Assembly: GCA_023439125.1 (NCBI GenBank)
Contig: JAEXOU010000005.1
Span: 310,001 to 374,000 of the forward strand
DNA length: 64,000 nucleotides
Direction: 5' to 3'
Source of the DNA: Bacillota bacterium
GTDB lineage: Bacteria; Bacillota; Clostridia; Lachnospirales; Lachnospiraceae
In this document: piece after piece, positions 37,790 to 46,665 of the stretch
Position numbering within the stretch: the stretch's first letter is position 1
Layout of the letters: each line of letters opens with the position of its first letter
Position numbers and translations under genes: made by a program
The notes under the pieces: model-generated
The model's input: only the letters and a program-made list of their open reading frames with translations
Told to the model about the DNA's origin: nothing
The model's database searches: none

Positions 37790-39439
37790 ATGAGAATTAT
37801 TAGTTATCGAACCTATATCATGAAAATACTAAAGCCATTTTTTTCTGATGTTAAAGTATGGTTTATTTGTGATGCGTTATGTTGTATTCTTATTAAATTT
37901 TTTGCTACCTTAATTCCTGTGTTTTATGGGATATTTATAGACAAAGTGATTTTAGCAAGTAATATTAGTTACTTGCTTATTGTAATTTTAGGTTATTTTG
38001 GTGCTCAATTATTGATATCTATATTTAAGTTTTGGAATCTTAAGTGCTTCTACATAGTAAAAAATAAAGTATTCAAAAGGGTAAGGTTAAAGGCACTAGA
38101 ACAGTATCTTTCAATGCGATTTGATCAATACCCAACGTTATCTTCAGGGGATGTTAAGATGGTAATGGAAGATGATGTTGAGAAATTATCTGTATTTGCA
38201 GAAAAGCAAACGATAGAATGGGGACTTAATTTAGTTTATTCATGTGTTTTAATCGTAACTTTGTTATGTATCGATTGGAGATTAGCGTTATTGGCGTGTA
38301 TCTCAATACCATTGACACTATATTTGGATTATATTGTAAGTAATCGGGAAAGTGGAGTAAATGACATTCTAAATACAAATGATGCAGAATGGGGGACTTG
38401 GTTAGATGAAACGATAAAAAGTTTCAAAGAGATTAGAGTTAATCAGTTAACGAATACTAGAGAAGCAGAATTTACCGAATATCAGAAAGTAGATGAAAAA
38501 TATTTTTCATCATGGCTCCGCTGTTGGGTAACACGTACTTTAGTAATTCCAAAAATCAAAGATGATTTTATTATGAAGTTTTTATTGTATTTTATAGGAG
38601 GAATATTAATCTATAAAAGGTATTTTACGATTGGTACATTATTGATTTTTGTTCAATACTACGGAATGCTGGCAGATACGATAAAAGATCTTTCAAAAGC
38701 CAATGCTGATCTACAGTCGGATAAGCCGTACATTGAGCGTATATTGGCTAGAATATCGGATGTTGATGATATTCTAGTGGATGGAGATAAGAATTCTGAC
38801 ACTTATGATATAACATTAGACCATGTTACTTTTAAGTATGAAGATTTAGAAGTAATCAAAGATTTTTCTCTTGTAATTAGAGAAGGAGAACGAATTGGGA
38901 TTATGGGAGCAAGTGGAACAGGAAAGAGCACATTACTTAAATTATTGTTAGGAATTGTGCAACCTCAGGCAGGCAGTATTAAATATGGTGGTATTGAACT
39001 ACATGAAATTAATAAAATGGCATTATATAAGAAAATTTCATATATTAGTCAGGAGTCGATTGTATTTAATGCATCTGTCTTAGAGAATCTTCTAATGGGG
39101 AATCCCGATGCTTCGATGCATGAGGTTGAAGTTGCATGTAAGAAGGCCTGTATAGATAATTTTATTAATTCGTTACCTATGAAGTACGATACAGTAATTG
39201 GTGAGAATGGTTCAAGTATATCTGGTGGACAAAAACAACGATTATTGTTGGCAAGAGCTTTTCTGCGTAATTCTAATATTTACATATTTGACGAGATCAC
39301 AAGTGCATTGGATGGAGTAGTAGAAGAGGAAATAAGAGAAGTTATTGAAAATATTTCAAAAGAAAAGACAATTATTATCGTATCTCACAAAGATACATTG
39401 CTAAGAGTGTGCAATAGAGTTATAAAAATTAAAGATTGA
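37790..39439 (+). CDS. ABC exporter, fused permease-ATPase, subunit 2
   Basis: 549 aa with the same layout. Walker A MGASGTGKST, Q-loop YISQESIVFNA, signature SISGGQKQR, Walker B NIYIFDEITSALD and H-loop IVSHKDT. Both this and the partner retain the catalytic Glu, unlike strongly asymmetric heterodimers. AAGGAG precedes the ATG. The neighbourhood (CPBP protease, LytTR/DUF3021, lipoprotein) resembles a peptide export/immunity cluster, but no precursor peptide gene was found. Confidence 0.9.
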   Translation: MRIISYRTYIMKILKPFFSDVKVWFICDALCCILIKFFATLIPVFYGIFIDKVILASNISYLLIVILGYFGAQLLISIFKFWNLKCFYIVKNKVFKRVRLKALEQYLSMRFDQYPTLSSGDVKMVMEDDVEKLSVFAEKQTIEWGLNLVYSCVLIVTLLCIDWRLALLACISIPLTLYLDYIVSNRESGVNDILNTNDAEWGTWLDETIKSFKEIRVNQLTNTREAEFTEYQKVDEKYFSSWLRCWVTRTLVIPKIKDDFIMKFLLYFIGGILIYKRYFTIGTLLIFVQYYGMLADTIKDLSKANADLQSDKPYIERILARISDVDDILVDGDKNSDTYDITLDHVTFKYEDLEVIKDFSLVIREGERIGIMGASGTGKSTLLKLLLGIVQPQAGSIKYGGIELHEINKMALYKKISYISQESIVFNASVLENLLMGNPDASMHEVEVACKKACIDNFINSLPMKYDTVIGENGSSISGGQKQRLLLARAFLRNSNIYIFDEITSALDGVVEEEIREVIENISKEKTIIIVSHKDTLLRVCNRVIKIKD

Positions 39440-39599
39440 TTTCGTGAGAATCCCCCAGTGCAAACTGGAATTTACTATTTAACTTAAAAGGTGTCAAAGA
39501 ATTATAGAATTATATTGCATAAAATTGGAATGTATGACATAATATGAAAGAATATGGAAAAATTAACCTAATTCATTGCAAATCTAGGAGGAAAAGAGA

Positions 39600-40646
39600 A
39601 TGAAAAAAACATTAAAACCAATATCTATATTTATTTTAGCACTTATCTTGGTTCTTTCATCATTCATGCAAGAACGTGTTTATGCGGATGAAATATCTGA
39701 ATCAGAAGAAACAGTAGAGCATACTGCAAACATTGACAAGACATTGAAACTTAATATCACAGATTGCACTTTGTATTTTAAACAGGAACAAAAATCTAAA
39801 TATAATATAGAGTTAACAGACTACAGTACAAAATTAACACTTAGGGTGTTCAATAATACCTCTTCAGTAGTAAAATTTTCAAGTACAAATAAAAAGGTTG
39901 CAACCGTTTCCACTGACGGAATTGTAACAGCCGTAGGAACAGGCGATTGTAAAATTAAAGTTAAAGTAGGAAAAAAAACATTGACATGCAATATCAAGGT
40001 TGAGAAAATGCCATCTGCTAAAACTGCTCTTAAGAAAGTAACTGCAACATGCAAATTGGTGGATAATCATGTTATCGTAACCGCAAAGAATAAATTACCA
40101 TTACCTGTATGTGTTATAGTATATTATGATAAATATACCACTTCTGGTTCAAAGACTTCTGACAGCATTGAAATATTTGTACTTCCTGGGAAAACAACAA
40201 AAGAATTGGAAGCAATTAAAGATGATAGTGTTGTGAAAATAGAAAAAACAGGAATAAAAATCACTGCTGCAGGCTCTTCATATCTACTAGCATCTGATGC
40301 CCAAAATAATTATTCGGCGTATTCTAAAGGAAATCTTATGTCACGAGTTGATACTGCAGAATTTTATATGGATAGTGTGGGAACAAGACAAAGTTGGTGG
40401 GGTGATTATATTACATTTAATTATACTGTAGTTAACAATGAACCTTATGATATTGATGGTAATGTTTATATTGTATTTTATAAGGATAAAAAAATCATTA
40501 ATTGCACAAAAGTAGTTGAGGAGTCGTCTAAATATGTTAATCGAAATTATCAACCGGGGATAACACAAAAATCTTTTGAGATAAGTGCCTTTGAATATGA
40601 CAGTTATAAAATAATAAATAATGGTTTTTTTCAACATACTAGGTAA
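39600..40646 (+). CDS. Secreted protein with Big2 (Ig-like) domain
   Basis: 348 aa with a signal peptide (basic start, hydrophobic core, cleavage near VYADE). Residues about 80-135 form one bacterial Ig-like group 2 domain, recognised by KFSSTNKKVATVSTDGIVTA and GTGDCKIKVKVG. The remaining 200 aa are beta-rich and unrecognised. AGGAGG precedes the ATG. It is probably cell-surface or released; a sorting signal is not visible. Confidence 0.8.
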   Translation: MKKTLKPISIFILALILVLSSFMQERVYADEISESEETVEHTANIDKTLKLNITDCTLYFKQEQKSKYNIELTDYSTKLTLRVFNNTSSVVKFSSTNKKVATVSTDGIVTAVGTGDCKIKVKVGKKTLTCNIKVEKMPSAKTALKKVTATCKLVDNHVIVTAKNKLPLPVCVIVYYDKYTTSGSKTSDSIEIFVLPGKTTKELEAIKDDSVVKIEKTGIKITAAGSSYLLASDAQNNYSAYSKGNLMSRVDTAEFYMDSVGTRQSWWGDYITFNYTVVNNEPYDIDGNVYIVFYKDKKIINCTKVVEESSKYVNRNYQPGITQKSFEISAFEYDSYKIINNGFFQHTR

Positions 40647-40819
40647 TTTATTTTCTTTACTTAGAGGTTTTAATCCTGAATTGCTCTTAACCGCTGTCTA
40701 TTGGTAGGTAGCTGGTTAATAAACTCTACTTTCTTGGAGAGAATCAGATATGAATAATTCTACTAGGAGGGTGGTAAAGCAACTACAAAATTGATATAAG
40801 CTAAAAAGTGCGATTTTAT

Positions 40820-40860
40820 TAAGAGGCATCTCAGCCTATGCGGGTTGGGGTGCCTCTTTC
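40820..40860 (+). terminator. Rho-independent terminator
   Basis: AAGAGGCATCTCAGCC pairs with GGTTGGGGTGCCTCTT around TATGC, followed by T residues. The remainder of 40647-40978 carries no recognised gene. Confidence 0.75.
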
Positions 40861-40978
40861 GATATGGAAAAAACTAATTTTTATGATATAATGATATCTG
40901 GAAATTTATTCAATTTGATAGGATTTAACATATATCATTGCATAGTACATAATCGGAATTTGTAATGGAGGAGAAATT

Positions 40979-41347
40979 ATGAGTAAGGCACACGATTTTC
41001 TAAAAGAATGTGGTTATTTTTATGTATTGACAATAAATAGTGATTTTCCTGCTGGCAGACCATTTGGTGCTGTAATGGAGTGTAACGGAAAGTTATATAT
41101 TTCTACAAACGATGGAAATAATGCACATATACAGCTAAGGAATAATGGTAATATTCAAATAGTGGCTAAGAAAGAGGAAACCAGAGAGTGGTTAAGAATA
41201 ACTGGCAAAGCCACCGAATGTGATGATATTAAAATGAAGGAGAAGATGTTAGATGACTGTCCAATTCTTTCAAAACATTTTTCTTCGGCAGAATCCGAGC
41301 ATTATTTACTCTTTGAAGTAGAAGTTCTTGATACTGAATTTAACTAA
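40979..41347 (+). CDS. Pyridoxamine 5'-phosphate oxidase-like flavoprotein
   Basis: 122 aa. FLKECGYFYVLTINSDFPAG, RPFGAVMECNGKLYISTNDG and NGNIQIVAKKEETREWLRIT follow the split-barrel FMN-binding PNPOx-like family common in Clostridia. GGAGGAG precedes the ATG. It likely binds FMN or F420-like flavin; the substrate is not deducible. Confidence 0.85.
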   Translation: MSKAHDFLKECGYFYVLTINSDFPAGRPFGAVMECNGKLYISTNDGNNAHIQLRNNGNIQIVAKKEETREWLRITGKATECDDIKMKEKMLDDCPILSKHFSSAESEHYLLFEVEVLDTEFN

Positions 41348-41391
41348 GTAAATTCCTATTTTTGCGTTGTATTTTTAGGAGGAAAAATATA

Positions 41392-41445
41392 ATGATAACG
41401 AATGAGCAAAGGGAAAACGGCTATTTCACAGTTATCGTTAATTGA
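41392..41445 (+). pseudogene. Seventeen-codon remnant with strong ribosome site
   Basis: AGGAGGAAAAATATA precedes an ATG that reads MITNEQRENGYFTVIVN before a stop. The ribosome site and start look genuine but nothing recognisable continues. The gap 41446-41623 holds no further gene. Confidence 0.3.
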
Positions 41446-41623
41446 GTAGTAGGTATCGTTAAAAGGAAAAGAAAATTGGAAAAAGCAGATCATGTTCAAG
41501 AGGGCATAAGTGTTAAATATTTAGGCTGATTGGAGTAATCCGGTTAGTCTATTTTATTATTGTGTTCATGAGATGCTGAGAGTAGAATAGAATGTAACGT
41601 TTGGAATTTACGGAGGTGAGATA

Positions 41624-42247
41624 ATGGTAAAAGCAGTTCAACCGAAAGACACAACAAGAGCTATGGCATATGAACTTTGGATGAAAGCACCTAATCCTAT
41701 GGTAACTTTTATTAAGACGTTGGATGTGACAAATCTGATTAAAGTCAGTAAAAGAAAACATATGAAGTTCAATATGCTTTTGGATTATTGCATTGGGAAG
41801 GCTGCTGTGAATATAAAAGAGTTTTATATACTTCCCGTTGGAGAGAAACTGATGCAGTATGATACGATAGCAGTTAATACAATAGTGAAGAATAAAAATG
41901 GAGAAGTCAGTTCCTGCGATATTTTATATGTAGAAGATTTAGTGGAATACAATGAGCAGTATTTAAGATATACTTCCCATGTTGCAGAAAGTTGTCAGGA
42001 TAGAGATTTATCAAATGACAGTATGGTAATAGGCACATCGGCAATTATAGATACTGAAATTGATGGTGCTGTTGGTATGAACAGTGGTATTTTCAATAAC
42101 CCATTTATCATTTGGGGTAGATACAAAAAGAAATGGTTTAAGTATTATCTTACGCTTTCTTTTCAGTTTCATCATACACAGATGGACGGTTCTCATGCGG
42201 GTAGATTTTTGGCAAATTTACAAAAGGAAATTAACAGTTTGCAATAA
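41624..42247 (+). CDS. CatA-like acetyltransferase
   Basis: 207 aa, chloramphenicol O-acetyltransferase-like fold. The catalytic motif near the C terminus is FHHTQMDGSHAGRFL, with the HHxxxDG of the family, and NNPFIIWGRYKKK precedes it. N-terminal MKAPNPMVTFIKTLDVTNL also fits. True CATs begin with a longer FxRxxxF region; here it is shortened, so this is likely one of the CAT-like acyltransferases in Clostridia with unknown acceptor. GGAGGT precedes the ATG. Confidence 0.8.
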   Translation: MVKAVQPKDTTRAMAYELWMKAPNPMVTFIKTLDVTNLIKVSKRKHMKFNMLLDYCIGKAAVNIKEFYILPVGEKLMQYDTIAVNTIVKNKNGEVSSCDILYVEDLVEYNEQYLRYTSHVAESCQDRDLSNDSMVIGTSAIIDTEIDGAVGMNSGIFNNPFIIWGRYKKKWFKYYLTLSFQFHHTQMDGSHAGRFLANLQKEINSLQ

Positions 42248-42280
42248 GAAAAGTTGAATTTGATAAGGAGAAACCTGGCT

Positions 42281-42802
42281 ATGGTATATTATGAGGATAA
42301 AAATATATTGATTAGAAGTATGGAAATTGATGATGCCCGAATTATGTATGAGACCTACTTATCATACGGGTGGCATCCATCTATGGAAGTATACGAAAAT
42401 TACTATAAGGAACAAGAAGAAAATAAAAGAAAGGTATTTATTGCGGTATATGAAGGAGAGGTATGCGGTTTTTGTACGTTAGTGATGAATCCTACAGAAG
42501 GTCCTTGGGTAGATATGGGGTACCCGGAAATTGTTGATTTAGGAGTATTTCGCCATGTTCATAACAAAGGAATAGGTAATAAACTTCTGGATGTTATTGA
42601 ACAAGAGGCAGCAAAAGTATCTGACACAGTATTTCTAGCAGTGGGTCTTCACTCCGGATATGGTGCAGCACAAAGGATCTATGTGAAGCATGGATATATT
42701 CCAGACGGTAATGGTGTTTGGTATCAAGGAAAACCATTAGGGCAGTATGCGCCATGTTGTAATGACGATGACTTATTGTTGTACATATCTAAAAAACTAT
42801 AA
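42281..42802 (+). CDS. GNAT-family N-acetyltransferase
   Basis: 174 aa from the ATG at 42281, preceded by AAGGAG. Motif A is visible as LGVFRHVHNKGIGNKLLDVI and motif B as GLHSGYGAAQRIYVKHGYIP; GVWYQGKPLG follows. The family transfers acetyl from acetyl-CoA to an amine. The substrate is unknown. It lies 33 nt after the CAT-like gene and may share its transcript. Confidence 0.85.
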   Translation: MVYYEDKNILIRSMEIDDARIMYETYLSYGWHPSMEVYENYYKEQEENKRKVFIAVYEGEVCGFCTLVMNPTEGPWVDMGYPEIVDLGVFRHVHNKGIGNKLLDVIEQEAAKVSDTVFLAVGLHSGYGAAQRIYVKHGYIPDGNGVWYQGKPLGQYAPCCNDDDLLLYISKKL

Positions 42803-43038
42803 ATTAGTTCGACAAATTCAATAGGCACTGGTAAATGCGAAGAATTTCAAGCTTGAGCCTTATCTTGAAATATTGGGATAGAAAGAGAAGGAAGAAGATA
42901 GAGAGAACAAAGAGGAGCTGAGCAGGTAACCGATATCAATTCGTATGAGATATGGTAAGCTCCTAAACATAATTGTTGGCAATAAGCACTTTTGATGTTA
43001 TAGTGAAAAAGTAGCAGATAAAATGACTCTCATCCATG
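42803..43038. other. Intergenic region before cas6
   Basis: No gene or convincing terminator. The right edge contains a 17-nt sequence (43039-43055) that recurs exactly at 45370-45386, ahead of a deleted second cas6 copy. Confidence 0.4.
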
Positions 43039-43093
43039 GCGAATGGGAGCATATCTGTACATAATGCAGTTTCACCAAGACTAGGAGGGGCTT

Positions 43094-43819
43094 ATGCAAT
43101 TAAAAATAAGTCATAAATTATCATCAGAACTTACTTTACCAATTGGGTATCATCATGTTTTACAATCAATTATTTATAATAATATGAGAGGACAGGATAA
43201 TTATAGCAATTTTATCCACAACGAGGGATATACCTATCAAGAAAGACAATTTCGTATGTTTACCTTTAGTCTGTTGGAAGGTAAGTATAACATAAGTGAT
43301 GGGAAAATCAGCTTTAGGGATGAAGTTTCTTTTGAAGTAAGAAGTCCGGATCATAAACTGATAAGGATAATCAAAGATAATATTGAAAATAGAGGGATTC
43401 AATATCCGGATAGAATCATAAAGGAAACCAATTTATCTCTGTTGGATTATCAAATTGACAAAAATCATATTTTGATAAAAATGGGTTCTCCGCTTTCTGT
43501 TTACTCAACAGATGAAAGCACAAAGCAAACACATTTTTATACTCCAGAAGATAGCCAATTTGCTTCAATGGTAAATGATAATTTTAAACGGAAATACAGT
43601 GCTTATACTGGGATTATGCCAAGTTCTGATGTGATCATTAAACCAGTTAAAGTATCACCAAAAGATAAATATGTAACAAAATATAAGGGTTTTTACTTGA
43701 GCGGATGGAAAGGTCAATATGAATTAACAGGGGAGAAAAAGTATCTTGATTTTCTTTACCAGACAGGGATAGGAGCAAAGAATGCCCAAGGCTTTGGACT
43801 TTTCTATGAAGTTAGGTAA
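43094..43819 (+). CDS. cas6: Cas6 CRISPR pre-crRNA endoribonuclease
   Basis: 241 aa RAMP protein that cuts CRISPR transcripts within each repeat. The early GYHHVLQSIIYN puts candidate catalytic His20/21 in the usual helix, and the C-terminal glycine-rich loop GIGAKNAQGFGLF is diagnostic. AGGAGGGG precedes the ATG. It is upstream of array 1. Processing of these repeats would leave the 8-nt tag AUUGAUAC on crRNAs. The same 3' end recurs at 45387-45443 and about 47441-47460 without the rest of the gene. Confidence 0.93.
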   Translation: MQLKISHKLSSELTLPIGYHHVLQSIIYNNMRGQDNYSNFIHNEGYTYQERQFRMFTFSLLEGKYNISDGKISFRDEVSFEVRSPDHKLIRIIKDNIENRGIQYPDRIIKETNLSLLDYQIDKNHILIKMGSPLSVYSTDESTKQTHFYTPEDSQFASMVNDNFKRKYSAYTGIMPSSDVIIKPVKVSPKDKYVTKYKGFYLSGWKGQYELTGEKKYLDFLYQTGIGAKNAQGFGLFYEVR

Positions 43820-44154
43820 AACGCATGCAAAAAAGGAGAGCATGAAGAAAAATTCTGGCGCAAAGCAATAAATCAACCGTATTGCATTCCTACTTGCCAG
43901 AAAAGTCGGTCAACCTACAAATGGCATAAATAGGCCATTAGGAAGGTATAAAGGCTCGAAAAAATCTTGAAATCTACTATTTGATAGAGAAAAAGTCGGT
44001 CAACCTCAGCTACAAACTTCGGGTTAAGGAAGCCAACAAAATTAAGCCCTTGATGAGTTTTTTAAAATTGGGCTGACCGACTTTTTGGCGAATAATGTTG
44101 TAAAATTGAATTAAATGGAATATAATTGTAAATAGCAACCGAGTAAATACTGTT
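43820..44154 (+). promoter_or_regulatory. CRISPR leader 1 with embedded promoter
   Basis: AT-rich leader between cas6 and array 1. It has two direct copies of AAAAGTCGGTCAACC (43901-43915, 43991-44005) and an inverted copy GGCTGACCGACTTTTT (44071-44086). At its end a promoter TTGTAA (44098-44103), 17 nt, TATAAT (44121-44126) points into the first repeat. The same plan recurs in leaders 2 and 3. Confidence 0.8.
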
Positions 44155-44456
44155 GCTGTACCGTACCTATGAGGAATTGATACCCATATTGAGGACTTAG
44201 TTCTCTTATTATTTTTACTTCGTCTCGCTGCACCGTACCTATGAGGAATTGATACATAGTATTTCTCCTTCTTTTTTTCCTCCATAAATTACTGTACCGT
44301 ACCTATGAGGAATTGATACTAAGCTACGCGCTCATCAATCCAAGATAGTTGTTCAGCAACTAAGCTGTACCGTACCTATGAGCCTGATACTTATATACAC
44401 TAGCAATATAAGTTTTGTACATATTCTTGGTTGTACCATACTTATAAGGAATCATT
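44155..44456 (+). CRISPR. CRISPR array 1, short and decaying
   Basis: Repeats of 29 nt start GCTGTACCGTACCTATGAGG and end AATTGATAC, at 44155-44183, 44227-44255, 44291-44319, then degenerate copies at 44364-44390 and about 44431-44456. Spacers are 43, 35, 44 and 40 nt, lengths usual for type III. The distal repeats are mutated, consistent with transcription and leader on the left. The tag before each spacer is ATTGATAC, one base from the widespread ATTGAAAC. Confidence 0.95.
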
Positions 44457-44613
44457 ATTTTATTCGTTATTAACTTTTTCTTGCTGTATTAAACACTTAA
44501 TCGTAATAATGCAAAACTGATTAAGCCATATAGTTAAATGATTTAATTGTTAAATTTATTTTGATAAAAGCCTCATAAAAACATACATTTAAGTCTAAAG
44601 AGGAGGGCGAAAT

Positions 44614-44880
44614 TTGTTTACAGTTGAAGAGCTGCTATCAAAAAAGAACCAAAGAAATCATTTACACACTTTGAGAAAAAAGGTGATGGAGCTGGAAGTG
44701 ATGGGATGCGAGTCTCAGAACTCAAAGAGTATTGGGACATGAATCAGGAGCGAATTACACAGGAAATAAAGGAGGGTACATATCAACCCGGAATTGTGAA
44801 AATCTATGAAATGACGAGTGAGAGAGGGAAGAGAAGAAATATTTCCAGTCTGAATGTAATAGATCGATTTATCACAAAAG
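44614..44880 (+). pseudogene. Reverse transcriptase N-terminal remnant (RT-Cas1 gene)
   Basis: TTG start behind GAGGAGGGCG reads MFTVEELLSKKNQRNHLH. One frame change later the frame continues KGDGAGSDGMRVSELKEYWD, then QEIKEGTYQPGIVKIYEM and NVIDRFITK. G-x-DGM and the LxxGTYxPxPVxxxxI-like stretch are the opening of group II-type reverse transcriptases. The catalytic YxDD part is missing; sequence jumps directly into the end of Cas1. It is therefore a deleted RT-Cas1 fusion or two adjacent deleted genes. Confidence 0.75.
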
Positions 44881-45094
44881 GATGAACATTTCGAGAAAGA
44901 GGAGAATGGTGCGACTTATCTGAATAAGGCAGGCAAAAAGATTTTTCTAGAGGAGTTCTTAGAAAAACTTTCGACTAAAATTGTATTCAAAGGAAAAACA
45001 TATACATATAAAAAACTTATGGAAAGTGAGGTTGTACAGTACTTGAAATTCATTATGAATGGAGATGAGTATAAACCCTACAAATACTATTAGG
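44880..45094 (+). pseudogene. cas1: Cas1 C-terminal remnant
   Basis: The frame reads DEHFEKEENGATYLNKAGKK, then IFLEEFLEKLSTK and KLMESEVVQYLKFIMNGDEY, ending KPYKYY. This is the helical C-terminal end of Cas1, where YLNxxGxKxFLxxY is typical and which directly precedes Cas2. The N-terminal domain and the catalytic Glu/His/Asp are absent, removed in one deletion with most of the reverse transcriptase. Spacer acquisition by this copy is not possible. Confidence 0.75.
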
Positions 45095-45104
45095 AGATTA
45101 CGAA

Positions 45105-45365
45105 ATGTATGTAATATTGACCTATGATGTAAATAAAAAGCGAGTTGGAAAGATCATGAAAATATGTAGAAAGTATATGATTCATATACAGAAATCTGTG
45201 TTCGAAGGACGTTTAACAGAAGCAAATTTAAATAGACTAAAAAATGAATTACAAAAGGTGATTCAAGTGGAAGAAGACTCAATATGCATTTACCAAATTG
45301 AATCGCTTAAATATGCTAAAAAGCTACAAATTGGTAGTGTAGAGGAGTTCTCTAATATAATATAA
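45105..45365 (+). CDS. cas2: Cas2
   Basis: 86 aa. MYVILTYDVNKKRVGKIMKI carries the first-strand Asp of the ferredoxin fold, and QKSVFEGRLTEANLNRLKNE and SICIYQIES complete the Cas2 pattern. It bridges two Cas1 dimers during spacer integration and is not itself the integrase. TAGGAG lies 10 nt before the ATG. The gene is intact although its neighbour cas1 is deleted, so it is either idle or works with a Cas1 encoded elsewhere. Confidence 0.93.
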   Translation: MYVILTYDVNKKRVGKIMKICRKYMIHIQKSVFEGRLTEANLNRLKNELQKVIQVEEDSICIYQIESLKYAKKLQIGSVEEFSNII

Positions 45366-45369
45366 AGTT

Positions 45370-45443
45370 GCGAATGGGAGCATATCCAGGATTGGAGCAA
45401 AGAATACTCATAGTTTTGGACATTTCTATGAGGTTAGGCAAAA
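45370..45443 (+). pseudogene. Second cas6 copy with internal deletion
   Basis: GCGAATGGGAGCATATC (45370-45386) equals 43039-43055 upstream of cas6 and is joined directly to sequence matching the last 55 nt of cas6 (GIGAKN-like, then FYEVR). About 700 nt between are missing. It shows that the cas6-leader unit was duplicated and the second cas6 deleted. Confidence 0.75.
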
Positions 45444-45780
45444 CGCAATCAAAAAAGGAGAGTAAGCAGAAAAATTTCGGTGACAAAGCAATAAATCAAT
45501 TGTATTGCATTACTACTCAACAGAAAAGTCGGTCAACCTCCAAATGGCATAAATACGCCATTTGGAAGGTGCAAAGGAACAAAAAAACTCTTCAAATCAA
45601 CTATTATATAGAGAAAAAGTCGGTCAGCCTCAGCGAAAATCATTAGGTTTTAAGGAAGCCAATAAAATCAAGGCATTGATGATTTTTTCAAAAATTGGCT
45701 GACCGACTTTTTGGCGAATAATGTTGTAAAATAGATGTTTTTGGGATATAATAGTAAATAGCAACCTAATAAATACAGTT
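45444..45780 (+). promoter_or_regulatory. CRISPR leader 2 with embedded promoter
   Basis: Close copy of leader 1. AAAAGTCGGTCAACC at 45534-45548; AAAAAGTCGGTCAGCC (45614-45629) and its exact inverse (45697-45712) give a 16-bp stem over a 67-nt loop; AAATGGC/GCCATTT forms an inner hairpin at about 45552-45573. Promoter TTGTAA (45724-45729), 17 nt, TATAAT (45747-45752). Open frames read across it are artefacts. Confidence 0.8.
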
Positions 45781-46271
45781 GCTGTACCGTACCTATGAGG
45801 AATTGATACATCCTACCGGTAATCGCTATTTTAAGTCCCTGTCTGTAATACAGCTGTACCGTACCTATGAGGAATTGATACGTAATCTAAACGATCAGTT
45901 CCTCTCACGGTTCCTGCTACACGCTGTACCGTACCTATGAGGAATTGATACCTTACTTTGAACGTTCCGTATAAACATACCTAAAACAAAGCTGTACCGT
46001 ACCTATGAGGAATTGATACACATCTGTAGTATAAACCTTCTGACCATCTTTATTTGTTTGCTGTACCGTATTTTGCATTATTCATTAACACCTGTCCACG
46101 CTGTACCGTACCTATGAGGAATTGATACACTAATGCTTCAAGAAGTTTAACAAGTCTACTTGGAAGTGCTGTACCGTACCTATGAAGAATTGATACACAG
46201 TAACAAATGCCTTTAATTTTGGTTGTACTTCAATAGAAACACGCTGTACCATACCTATGAGAAATTGAAAC
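45781..46271 (+). CRISPR. CRISPR array 2
   Basis: 29-nt repeats at 45781, 45853, 45923, 45991, 46100, 46168 and 46243, with spacers of 43, 41, 39, 40, 39 and 46 nt. Between 46060 and 46099 lies a truncated 11-nt repeat joined to a 29-nt partial spacer, so a deletion removed the remainder. The last repeat differs and ends ATTGAAAC. Immediately after it comes a reverse transcriptase scar, as at the end of the array 1 module. Confidence 0.95.
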
Positions 46272-46460
46272 ATATTAAGAATCTATGAAATAGCGAGTGG
46301 GAGAGGAAAGAGAAGAAACACTGTCTGAATGTAATAGATCGATTTATCACCAGACTCCTTCACAAGATATATATCTAATCAAATATCCTGCCGAATAGTT
46401 TTGCGTACCAGGATGGAAAAGATATGATAGGAATCGAGAACACTCCTAGGCTATGAGTTT
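46272..46460 (+). pseudogene. Second reverse transcriptase scar
   Basis: Starts with RIYEIASGRGKRRN in one frame, then NVIDRFITRLLHKI, a stop, and SNILPNSFAYQDGKDMIG, ending in a frame that stops at 46458-46460. NVIDRFITxLL and PNSFAYxxGK are conserved reverse transcriptase segments (motif 2 area). It shares its first part with the remnant at 44780-44870 but keeps a further stretch that copy has lost. Beyond it, up to 46617, nothing is recognisable. Confidence 0.65.
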
Positions 46461-46617
46461 TATAGAAAAGACAAAAGAATAATGTAAGAAAATTTATATA
46501 GAAAAGCATAAACTTACCATAATTGACATGATTGCATTGTTCAAAAAGTAAACCAGGAATATCACATTGTCAAAGATGGAGTCATAAACAAATAAGACTA
46601 TTCACTATTAAATGACA

Positions 46618-46643
46618 GCCAACCCTACGAATGTAGGGTTGGC
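46618..46643 (-). terminator. Perfect 11-bp hairpin after the Sel1-like gene
   Basis: GCCAACCCTAC and GTAGGGTTGGC flank GAAT. It lies 22 nt past the stop of the minus-strand gene; the tail on that strand is only moderately T-rich (TGTCATTT), so termination is probable but not certain. Confidence 0.5.
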
Positions 46644-46665
46644 GAATATATATTATGATATATGC

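Noticed and set aside
44010..44285. Minus-strand ORF with repeated SIPHRYG peptides
   Set aside because: The repeated peptide is the translation of the CRISPR repeat; the ORF lies across leader 1 and array 1.
45368..45646. Plus-strand ORF over leader 2, with a near-identical one at 47436-47654
   Set aside because: The similarity reflects leader duplication at DNA level; no ribosome site, and the frame starts in the cas6 remnant.
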